From Quillaja saponaria (taxonomy: Eukaryota; Streptophyta; Magnoliopsida; Fabales; Quillajaceae), in assembly GCA_029379385.1 (NCBI GenBank), contig CM055608.1, forward strand, positions 24,426,350 to 24,490,349: a stretch of 64,000 nt of DNA, in the 5' to 3' direction. Positions 13,715-24,150 of the stretch are shown here, piece after piece. The notes beneath the pieces were generated by a model. That model searched no databases and was not told the DNA's origin. It saw only the letters and a list, made by a program, of their open reading frames with translations. The position numbers were made by a program, and so were the translations under genes. Each line of letters starts with the position of its first letter. Positions within the stretch are counted from its first letter, which is position 1.

Positions 13715-13723
13715 ATTTATATA
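13715..13723 (-). promoter_or_regulatory. Probable TATA box of the left helicase copy
   Basis: On the minus strand the sequence reads TATATAAAT about 117 bases before the inferred start codon at 13598. The paralogue has a TATATAAG at almost the same distance, which supports a shared ancestral promoter. Confidence 0.4.
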
Positions 13724-13729
13724 TTTAAC

Positions 13730-14080
13730 AGGTAATGTATCAATATATAGGTTATAATAAAGTTACCTTCCTAATCAAATAAGGGTATACATTATAAGTT
13801 AAATAGAACAGAATAATCTTAATCTACTTATTAATGTTAAAAATATAGCAAATGATCAGTATTTAATAATGGAACTAATTTACCCTGTATATTTAATCTC
13901 GAAATAGAATATATATATATATATATGATCGATTGTTATTAAAAAATAAAGAAAAATAGTGTGCTTTAGGCGTTGTAATTTTCTGTCAACTTTTTAAACG
14001 TTGAAAATATAATTTATGGGTGTTAGAAGGATGGAAGGGTTGATTGAGAACGAATAAAAAGCATATCAGTCAATTGATGG
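13730..14080. other. AT-rich upstream spacer
   Basis: Contains an AT microsatellite near 13911-13926. No gene or element was recognised. Confidence 0.4.
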
Positions 14081-14084
14081 TTAT

Positions 14085-15125
14085 GATGCTTCATAAATCG
14101 GAAGGAAATTAGGCGAGTTGGTTGATTGCGTCCTCGATAGAGTTAATATTGAATCCTGTAAAAATAAAATAATAATAATAAAAGAAAATAGTGTAATATC
14201 AAACCCAAATAAAGATAGAGAAATAGTGAATTTCAAGATGTTTTGTGATTTGTCAAACTTTAAAAATATTATTAAATTCAAAGGAAATTAGGAGAGTTGG
14301 AACAGATGATAATAAATCAAGAAGAGAATTTATAATATATATAAATTAATTGGTGAGGAAGGAGTGTCACCATAGGAGAGAGACGACAACCCGAGGGCTA
14401 AACTTTAGAAGAAAACAACGGTATGGACGTAAGTATGACACGTATAGCTGATTGTGTCCTCGGGCTCAATAGAGTTAACATCGAATCCTGTAAAAAAAAA
14501 TAGAGGTAAATAGTGCAATATCAAAACCTTGTATGTGAATTTTAGGGCTCAATAGAGTTAGAATAGATGATGTGAAATCAAAATAAGAATTAATATTATA
14601 TACAAATTAGTTGATGAGGAGGGAGGGGCTGGCATAGGAGAGAGGCGACAGCCCGAGGGCTAACCTTTTGAAGAAAATAATGATGTTCCTTCCTACTCAG
14701 GCATGTACTTATGGCACATAAAGCTGATTGCATTCTCCACTTGATAGAGTCAACATCAAATATTGTGGAGAAATAAAGAGAGGAAAATAGTGTAATATCA
14801 AAGCTGAGAGTTGGAATGGATGATGATAAATTAAAAAAATAATTCATATTACATATAAATTAATTGATGAGGAGGGAGTCACCACCTATAAAAGAGAGGC
14901 GACAACTTGAGAGGTAAACTTTTGAAGAAAATAATAGTATTCTTTTCTATTTAGGAATTTTGTGATTTGCTGAACTTCAAAAATATTATTAAGTTCAAAA
15001 GAAATTAGGAGAATTAAAATAGATTATGATAAAGAAAAAAAAATTATATTATATACAAATTAATTAACGTTGAGGCGACAACCCGAGGGCTAAACTTCTG
15101 AAGACCTAAACAATGGTATTCCTTT
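14085..15125. repeat. Decayed tandem repeat, about four units of 200-330 bp
   Basis: The phrase GAGGCGACAACCCGAGGGCTAA, or close variants of it, recurs near 14380, 14645, 14895 and 15075. Between these the words GATTG(C/T)GTCCTC...AATAGAGTTAA(T/C)AT(T/C)GAATCCTGT recur near 14125, 14450 and 14725, and TTTGTGATTTG(T/C)(C/T)(G/A)AA(A/C)TT near 14245 and 14950. Units are diverged, with indels. No coding potential and no recognised family. It lies in the spacer between the two helicase copies and could be part of an unclassified element. Confidence 0.6.
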
Positions 15126-15359
15126 CTTGAAACTTTCGGGGAAGAAATGGTTCTGGATTTGGGCTTTTTTGGGCCCGTTTAGGTTTTTTGGGCTGTCATA
15201 TTTCTGCTTGCAGTAATTTTTAAGTATACTATGTGATAAAGATAATATATTTAAAAAACCATTTTCTGATAATCATGCTTCTTTATCTAGAATTTAAAGA
15301 AAAAAAATAAGCTAAAAAAAAGAAACTTAATACATGCTTAACATGGACTTTTTACGATC

Positions 15360-15530
15360 ACAAATCTTATCTCAATTAGATAATTAGTTTTATTCAAGAA
15401 TTTTAATCTTGAGTTCGAGTGATATAGCTATCATCTTGGGAATTGGTTTTATTCCCCTATAACCTTGGGGCAAGGATTGTGTATCGGGTGTTGGATGGAT
15501 ACTCAGAAAAATCAACCTATAAACCAGTCA
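15360..15530 (+). mobile_element. Possible tRNA-derived SINE remnant
   Basis: TTATCTCAATTAGATAATTAG (about 15367) resembles a tRNA-type A box, and GAGTTCGAGTG (15411-15421) a B box. They are about 44 bases apart, as in tRNA genes and SINE heads. The non-tRNA body that follows includes CCTTGGGGCAAGGATTGTG. No poly-A tail or target duplication could be fixed, so this rests on the two promoter boxes and spacing only. Confidence 0.35.
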
Positions 15531-15609
15531 GCCTTTACCAGTTGCTGCCACTCAACATATTATTTCATGTGAAATGAAAAAGAATGTGGAAGCCAGTTTC
15601 TTGAAGAGT

Positions 15610-15875
15610 TCAAACATGCTTCTGTAAATGAATGCAAACTTGCTTTATGAAGACCATCCAGTATTATCTGCTCAAGAACACACTGTTAGGACATCAAAGT
15701 TTGGAATCATTTGCAGATTGGTTGCTGAAGGGACCTTTCATTCTGCCAAGGAAATCAAAAGTTCTCACATAACAATTTATCAGAGTGGTTATCTAGATTC
15801 AACACCACATGATTTTAAAACTAAGAAGGTATTTAGTAAAATCCAATATGCATGGTCAAAATATGAAGATCATTT
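15610..15875 (+). repeat. Unidentified duplicated block, copy 1
   Basis: This stretch is similar in order and sequence to two pieces further right (21845-22011 and 28621-28745). Shared landmarks include ATGCTTCT..ATGAA(T/C)GCAAAC, TTTGTTGCAGA..GG-type words, CATTCTGCCAA(G/A)GAA and CCACATGATT. It contains an open frame at 15628-15885 encoding 85 residues (SKFGIICRLVAEGTFHSAKE), but I recognise no family and see no gene structure. It sits just downstream of the right helicase copy, so it may mark one end of an ancestral duplicated segment. Confidence 0.5.
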
Positions 15876-16249
15876 GTACACCTAGTGAGAGTAACCAATT
15901 GTGCCAACTTGAGGCCTCTTTGAGGCGCATGCCATATCAGAAACATAACATGACAAAATATAAACAGAGAGAGAAGAGGTAGGGATGGGGAGCAGAAACT
16001 GAACAGAACAAAAATTCTTAAAATCTTTATGTATTTGTATGAAGCATTTCTTATTATGGGGATCAGTGACTTATGACGAATTTACTAGCTCGTCTTCTGA
16101 GCAATTGAATGTTCGAGTCTGTATACACATTTACAACTAAATCAAACTTGTGTGCATTTACATCTATCTATATTATCTAGAGAGGGAAACAAATTCACAA
16201 ACCTAGGAGTTCATGGAGATCTTTCAAGCTTATGGCCCTCAAATTCTTT

Positions 16250-19200
16250 TCAGGCCCTTCTTCCAAGTTCTTCCCCTGCATCCTTTTTCTTTTCCCGCAA
16301 GTCCATTGTCCTCTCTTCAATACTGTTTTGAGCAATTAAGCTGATAATTTCAACCTTATTTTTTTGTCCCTACGTGATAGATGCGCTCAATCACCTGTTC
16401 TTCAAGAGCTAGGTTCCACCATGGCTCTAAAAAGTAGACTCTAGAAGCAGCTGTAACATTCATACCTGCACCTGATGCCTTAAGGCTAGTAAGTAAAACT
16501 GTGGGTTCAGTCGATCCTGACTTTCCAAATTCTTTGATGACATTAACTCTTCTACTGGCATTCATAGTTCCAACAATGTGTAAGATCTTAAAGCCAGCTT
16601 CTTTCAGTGGCTCTTTTAGTAACATTAACATTTTCGGATATTGTGAAATTACTACTGATTTTATAGCTGGATTCTCAATCCTTGATTCTTGAAGAATATG
16701 TAAGAGAAGCAACACTTTAGAAGATCTGGCTTTTCTTGAACCAGATGATCCAGCAACACTTTCAGAAGATGCAGAAGGGACTATGAATAGGTCAGACTTT
16801 GTGAAATGTCTGCGACAAATGGGGCAACGGGCTGTCTCATGCAAAATTCTCAGAATACAGCGTTTGCACAAAACATGAGCACATACAATAATTGTAATGT
16901 CAGTAGATGGAGTATTGTCAGCCATGCAAATCGGACATAAAGAATCTTCACTACCTCGAAGCACCTCTAGCAACTTTTTCAGCAACTCCGGTTTGCTGGA
17001 AGCGTCTGCTTACCATCCAATGGTTAATATAGTACACAACAACATACTTTGTATGTTTTGGCAAATAATTCTTAGCATGCTTTTACAGCAAAGCAGAAGC
17101 AGGAGTGAACACATAAAATTCCAGAAAATGACTAGTCTTTTGAACAGGTAAAGAACACATTTTGCATTATAATTTTAATCATAATTGAAAATCCAATGAG
17201 ACCAAATAAAACTGTGTTCGCATTAAGTCACGAAGTTTCACATATCTTGTCAAGCTTCTTTGATACTATAAGAACTAAGAGACCAAATAAAAACCCTGTC
17301 TTCCAACCATGGAATCCCTAGGAATTCCCACCTTTGTCAGCATTCTCTCAAAACTTTATCCTGTTCTTCTTCTGACTTAAGTACATGTCCTATCCAACTC
17401 TTGGGCATAACTCAAAAGTCTAACAAGCAGTTGCCTGCGGACTCCCTTTTGATGTGTTCAAGTAGAAGACAAATTTCAGTGAAATAAAGTTGAAGGAGAA
17501 TACTTTTAGATATCCCCAATAACAAACCATTTATGCTAAAAAATTTATATGTAAACCACGGTACCAAGTGAATTTACAACCATACTAACATTTAACAATA
17601 CCAAAGGAAAGGGGCAGCGAAAATTTGGAAATTCTTACAGCTCGTATAAATTTCACACTAACAGGGACCAGATGCTAAACCAGAAAACCTAGAAAAACAT
17701 CTATACCCAAGTTATACTTCTTTCAACCTTCCACCCTCTGAAAATGTATTTAATAGATACCCAATTTCCGATGATTATGGCACAAGGTAAATCAGCAGCA
17801 ACTAGGAATATAATAGATTCAAGGTAAACCAATAATATTGAGATAGTGGTTAACAGATACCCCAATTCTAAGGATTATGGCACAAGGTAAACGAACTCGC
17901 GTGGAATATGAGTAACAAACTTTTTACAATTAAAGTGAAACAGCAGAATATAGTAACAAATATTCTCAATACCTTCAAGCTGTTCAGGGAGTGATTCAAG
18001 ATACGAAGGGCACAAGGCCCAATCTGTGCAGAGTTGACGAAGTTGTAAAATTATGCTAAGTATTGCAGCATAGCTAGGAATTAGGCTTCTATTATCAACA
18101 TATTTCAACACCACTCTCTTTGCTTGTCTCTCCATCGTATCATATAGTTTACGTTCTTCCTTAGAAAGATCAAAATAACATCTCCGAACAATTGGAGCGG
18201 GCAATTTTATCAATGAAGTTTCTTTTGTCCTTCGCAAAGAAATTGTTTCCATTAAACCCTGAAGCCACATTAAGTAGCATTGCAAGAAATATGAGAAAAA
18301 ACTGCATAGTAGATATCTATATAAAAGAGTAAACAATGCATCAAACAATTGAAGCATAAATGATGATTAACTAAAAATGGGTCATTCACAAAATAATAAA
18401 AAGTAATAATCCAGACAAGCAAGCCAAAAATGTGATGCATTTTTTTTTTGTTACCATTGGCTCTGGCATCTTTATCCTGCTTTTGAATAGTAATTATGTT
18501 AAAGTTCCTAATGCTGGATGCTTAACATATCTGGTTGGTCTCCGTTAGGGATATTTGAAATTTAGATTTAAAATCTACGTCTGCGACTGGGAAAAAACTT
18601 ACAGAAATTGAAAAATTGCTTGAAAACTTAGATCATGACTCAGCAATAAGATTTTCAGCAAAATTGCTTAAAATATTACCTTAAGAAGTGAGAGTCCCCT
18701 CTGGTCTCCCTGAGAAAGTGGGCGCTCTACCAACCTTTGCCAGTAACTTTTTACTGAAAATGGCTCGAAGCATAAAAAGCCCATCAAAGGAAATAGATCA
18801 AATGAACCATTCTGAATTGGCGTCCCTGTAACAACCCACCTCAGCTTTGCATTTAGTTTTTTGACAGCTTGGCTTTGTATAGCTGACGCATTCTTCACAT
18901 TGTGCGCCTCATCTAGAATAATTCTCCACCATCCTATCTTCTTCATTGGGAATTACGCTTCTCTTCTTCCCAAACCAGAGTACCATATGTTGTTAATACT
19001 ATATCATAATTCGTAAGTTCTTCATCACCCTTAATCCTTCCCCCATAATACATGTACACCTTCAACTTGCCTAGCACAACGTGTTCTTCCAGTTGCAATA
19101 CCCATGTTGCCAATGCAGAAGAAGGGCACATTACTAACGTTGTCTTTGTCGCCATATCAGTAGAAGATTTATCAACCACACCAACAGATTTTCCTTTAAA

Positions 19201-20155
19201 GATGGAGGTTTCACGTTTCTTTGATGGACTAGAACCCATGTCATTCATATTTTCCCTCTTATCACCCGAGGCAGGCAAGCCCCCCTTTTTATGTGACTTC
19301 TCTATACCTACACTACCAGTGTCGGTATTACATTTATCAAAAGCAACCAGAGAAAGCAAAGTTAAAGTCTTACCCATTCCTGTACCATCTGCAAAAATCC
19401 CACCCCGTAAAGGTTCAGGTTTATTTTCGGTACAACATTGAGTCCAAGGAATTCACATAAACCCCAGATTTCATTTCCCAAAATGGTGGCAATTCACCCT
19501 TAGTTTCCCTCTGAACTAACCACCTCAACCCTTTCTTTTGATGCACAAGAAGATCTGATTTAATTACATCTATAGGGGGATCCATCTCTTCCAATGCATT
19601 CACATCCCTATCAAACATCTTGCAAATCGTATCAAAATTCTTGATTTTGATCTCAGTCATCTTTTCCTTCACAGCCTTGCCCTTCGACGATGCAACAGAA
19701 TCGGGAAGTAACTCTAACCCACTTTTTTCTATCGTTTCTTTCACAATAGGAAACGACTCAAGTCGAGCAAAGATACGAATTCGACAAGCAATCTTGCTTC
19801 CGTCCCCATCAGCAACACGAACAAGAATTCCTTCGACTACAATCAATTGAGACTTTATCATCGGTGATAATACGGCTGCCACAGAATTCTTGATGTGACC
19901 AACCATATCAGCTGCTGTATTGACCACTTTGATGACGTTCTCGTCGTAAACGTTTTGAAGTTCACAGACCAGACCCACCTTTTCTCCATCCCTAATGGGG
20001 TAAGGATAGTGTTGACGCTCGCCAATATCGGCCATGACGAACCCAACACAGGAAGCTTCGGAAGAAGAAGAAGAAGACGTTGAACTTGAAGAATCCCAAT
20101 AATCTTCAATACCAGCCCAGAAATTTGAGAAGCAATCTGGGTCTTCCATTTCCAT
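16250..20155 (-). pseudogene. SMARCA3/HLTF-like helicase gene, right tandem copy, frameshifted
   Basis: Same family and architecture as the left copy. The start MEMEDPD at 20155 matches the left copy's MEEEQDY. Exons: 20155-18680, 18258-17973 and 17005-16250, with GT-AG borders. Joined length would be about 840 codons, usual for SMARCA3-like 1 proteins. HIRAN covers residues of about 35-135 (CVGFVMADIGERQHYPYP, VVEGILVR). SNF2 motifs: ADGTGMGKTLTLLSL (motif I), WWRIILDEAHNVKN (II), WVVTGTPIQNGS (III). Exon 2 has ISLRRTKE. Exon 3 has a complete C3HC4 RING (CPICMAD ... CAHVLCKRCI ... CPICRRH) and the helicase C lobe (SLKASGAGMNVTAASRVY, EPWWNLALEEQVIERIYHVG). Frame is lost near 19430, 18945 and 16352, the last two in short C and A runs. 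Motif VI (IERIYHVG) departs from the usual DRxHRxGQ. If all three indels are real it is a pseudogene; if they are assembly errors it could be a gene. Confidence 0.8.
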
Positions 20156-20269
20156 GGTGAGAATCTTTAACAAAGCGAAACAAGAATAACAAACGGCTAC
20201 GATTAAAGAAAGCTCTAACAACCGCCAGTGCCGTTGTGTTTGAACTTTGAATGGAAAACATTGAGGCTT

Positions 20270-20277
20270 CTTATATA
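20270..20277 (-). promoter_or_regulatory. Probable TATA box of the right helicase copy
   Basis: The minus strand reads TATATAAG about 115 bases before the inferred ATG at 20155, nearly the same spacing as in the left copy. Confidence 0.4.
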
Positions 20278-20289
20278 TGGAAGACCACA

Positions 20290-21844
20290 GCCAACTCTGT
20301 AAATTCTGAAACTTTTTGGGGAGAATCCTTCTGAAAGGGCCAAGTCAGCAATAGGCCCATGAAGTCATTGGGCCCGTTCAGTATATTAGGTCTGTGTATC
20401 AAAACGGTCATGTGTCAAATGGATAGTTGTCGTTTATATTTATCTTGTCGCTTACAATGGTTATGTACATGTCTCTTAATAGTTACTGCTTTACAAGATG
20501 TTTGGTTTATATCAAAAAAATTATGTCCAAGAATTTTAATTTCTTGTTTCATTTGCAGACTTTAGTGATTTACATGAAAGGTTTGGCAAAACAAGGAAAA
20601 AATTATATGTCTATGTCACCTTCATGTGGCATTCAGGATTGGGTTTTATTATTTTGGTCATTAAACTCCAAAATTTAAGCTAAGCCTTCTGCAAAGAACT
20701 TTTAATTGATGAAACCATGGTAGAAGTACTGAAAATTAGTACTAGAGTAGTTTACTTTTTTTTTCTTTCCTAACCAGTTTAATCCAAGCATATACTTCAT
20801 GCAGAATTTTTATGAAGTTTTAAATTCAATTTTTTTTTTTTTGGGGATAATTTTTAGGAATTTTCTTAATGCAGAAAGAAGTGATTATTTGTATCAAATA
20901 ATTTATGTATTTCTTAAATTAAGTGCTATCATAGACTGGGCGCCTAGTAGGCATCAGACATTGCTGTGTTGTGTGTTCTTAACTATGAAACACGCAAAAT
21001 GCATCTCGTACCCGTACCAGGTATGCATCAAGTATGTACTGGGTACTTTTACTCTTTTAGTACACCTTGCTACATACATGTACTAATTTTATTTATTATT
21101 TTTTCTAATTTCAGGTACAACTTATTTGAAACATTTGGTCATTAGCTATAATTAAAAAAAAAACTTACATAAATTAACAAACAAAATAAGAAATTGCATT
21201 TTAGAAAAAGTAGTTTTGATGAAATATTTTGAATAGAATTTCTAATTACATAATTATACACCTACTAATTTTCTTTATGTATTTTGTAATACTTCTTGTA
21301 TTTAGTGAGTTTTATTCTATAGGTAAACTTTTATATGTCTTGTTCTCATATATAAAGTATTTATATTATATATTTTAATTATTTAATTTAACGTATTCTA
21401 TGATATCCATACATGGTGCTTCCTTGGTTCTTAATTTATTTGCTGTTGTTTGTGTTTGCATGTGGTTTGATTTCTAAATTTTCTTGCAGGTGCATTGTGT
21501 GTTGTGTTTATCATCCAATACAGCGTATTTATCTCAGTGTGTCTTTTTCTTTTTTATTATTGAAGTTTATAGATAATTTTCTTTATTTTTTCCTGCTAAG
21601 TTTAATGGGCTCTAGTTAGCACATAAAACATAAAGCTTGATTGTGCAAACAATATGACCATACTCCCTCTTGGTATTTAGAAGAAAAGAGGATGGAAAAA
21701 TAAAAGGGGTGAGTAGCTGTGTAAAGTGTAAACTAAGCTCGTAATTAGTATTCCTCTATATTGATTCGTTACTATGCCTTCCTTGTATATATTATGGTTA
21801 TGCATTATGAATAATCCTTTTTAATGTACAAGTTATTGATGTAT
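20290..21844. other. Gene-free spacer
   Basis: Short ORFs occur but none resembles a known protein, and all are interrupted by AT-rich sequence. There is a T tract near 20830. No repeat or element was recognised. Confidence 0.4.
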
Positions 21845-22016
21845 TCATCCATGCTTCTCTGGATGAACGCAAACATGTTTTAAGAATACTATTCAGAAGG
21901 TTTGTTCTTACAGAACTTTCCATGCTGGTGTTGTCTGTCATTAAGTTTTTATTGCATTACGGGTTTGTTTCTTATTACCGAGATTTTATAGTTTGGACAC
22001 TTCTGGATGTTTGGTA

Positions 22017-22481
22017 TGTTAGAAACTTCATATGTGTGAGCATTAACTAATTGTATGGTTTTGTTTTAATAAAACTGGATTAAGGTTTGGTCCACTTGAA
22101 ATATACTGGTAAAAGTCCATATGATTTATGTGATCATTTTGGATAGGGCTAAGCACACTTCTTATTAGCTAGATGTGGATTGGCAGTAAGTATAGGCTAA
22201 GTGACTTTAGGAGTCTTTAATAGGAAGACTTTTAAGTTTATCTGATGATAAAGAAGCTAGGTCCCCTCTACTGCGTATCATGTCCCATTGAGAGTTGCTA
22301 GTAAATACAGAAAGTACAGTTGCCAGTAAATACAGAGAGGAAGACCTGGCTATATAAGCATTCTACTAAGATATGATTGTTTGAGGTTTCACATATCCGG
22401 TGCTATGGCTTAATCAAGTACACAAATATTCATAATTATTGTATTCTAAATTCATGTATTTGATCCATTAATTATTTTACA
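22017..22481 (+). repeat. 5' LTR of the Copia element
   Basis: Begins TGTTAGAAACTTCATATGTG and ends ATTATTTTACA. It has a private 24-bp tandem duplication (GTTGC(T/C)AGTAAATACAGA) near 22295-22340 that the 3' LTR lacks. Confidence 0.9.
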
Positions 22482-23559
22482 TGTGGTATCAAAGCTAGAT
22501 ATACATGGATTTAGAATCCTAAAACTTATTTAATTGATATAAAATAATAGGGTTCATTTAAATCAAATTTTTAAACTCAAAAATCAAAACCTTAAATGTA
22601 TGAAATTGAATTCCTAATATTGGGAGTTTTGTTCATCTTCGAAATATCTTTAATTTGATATATTATTTGTATAATTTCATCAACTATAAGTTGAGAAATT
22701 TGGAATTTAAGATTCGGTTTGACATAAAATCGAATTTTAATTTTTGGATTAGAAAAGTTATGATTTCATGTTGTTTTGATCTATTATGATCATGGGTTTT
22801 ACCTATACCATATTTTTATACTCATTAGAAACTAATTGAATATGTGAAATCATATAATTTTGAGATATTCGAATTAAAACTCTTTGGAGTTAGAGTTATG
22901 GTTCATAATTTTAAATTTAATTGTATGGATAAATTGAATATTGAAACTTAAAATTAACTTGGGATTTTTGTTAGACTAGTTATTTTAATCAAAACCCATA
23001 AAAAATTTCAGGTTTAAACTAAATTTTTAGGTGAAAAATCAAAGAAAACATAATGGAAAGTCGAATTGGGTCTCACAGACCTTGATTCACTGCAAAATGG
23101 GTCGAATATGACATAGCTAGAGCTTGAAGAAGCTGCCAGCCCCATTCAGGAAGAACCCTTCTTGCTCCAAGGGAGAGTGCCGTCCACCCTTTGCCCTCTT
23201 ACGGTCTTCTCCTCTTGAAATTTTATGATATTTTTTATTTGAACTTTCCAATTTTATAGTATGATTATTTTTGGAAATTATATGCATAAATTATAGTATT
23301 ATTATATGCTATTTTGTTATGTTCAAAACTAATATAATAACACATATATAATTGTTAAGGCTTGACAGATTCTCATGTTTTATATGTTTTGAAACTAAAA
23401 ACAGTAGGTACTCTCCCTAATTAGAAATAAATATTAACGTACTCTTCTGTTTTTAAAACATGTGTCAGTAGAAACTTTTGTTTTGATTCAATTTTGTTTA
23501 AAGTTTGCAACATGCATTAAGTAATCCTTTGAGATACTTTTCAATAGTATTTCAATTGA

Positions 23560-24150
23560 GAAGGATAAATTGGAGTAATTAAATTCTCCCTGCTTGAGAA
23601 AATCTTATAGGTTTATATAGGTGGTTGATACCAACATGATCAATCTATATAGATTTGTGAGATTTTTGAAAGTTATAGTACGAGATATTTCTTCGATTAT
23701 TGTATATAATTTCCTTCCTAAAGGGAGTTATTATATACTTTAATTTTGGAAAATACATGAAACATATGGTTGCAGGTATACCGGCCTAGAAAGTTTATCT
23801 GCCCAAAAGAGATAGACTTTTCGAAAGCTAAGATGCTCTAATTTTGTTTTCATGGGCTAATCATGAGATCCTAATAGTATTTTTCATTCTCTGCCTAAAG
23901 AGGAGTTTATAATAATGCACTTTGAATTTATGTAAAATAAATTATTATTCTTGATCATTTAGTATCTATTACATTCTTGGCTTAAAAAGGTTTATCAGCA
24001 CAAAAGGAATAGACTTTTCGAAACTTGGGATGCTCTCATGTTTCAGTTTCATAGGTTGAACGCGAGATCTTAATGACATGTTGCATTCTCTGCCCAAATG
24101 GGAGTTTGTAATGATGTGCCTTGTAATCATGAAGAATAAGTTTTTACTTT
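23560..24150 (+). repeat. Tandem repeat in the Copia leader, about three units of 180-200 bp
   Basis: The phrase CCTAAAG(A)GGAGTTTATAATA recurs with changes near 23716, 23896 and 24092, and AATAGACTTTTCGAAA with its neighbours near 23810 and 24008. It lies between the primer-binding site and gag, where Copia leaders often vary in length. No coding potential. Confidence 0.6.

Noticed and set aside
16060..16125. Second tRNA/SINE-like signal (TTCGAGTC near 16112)
   Set aside because: Only a B-box-like word is convincing; no matching A box at the right distance.
19052..19441. Plus-strand ORF of 129 residues over the right helicase copy
   Set aside because: Antisense shadow of the SNF2 exon; the minus strand carries the recognised domain.
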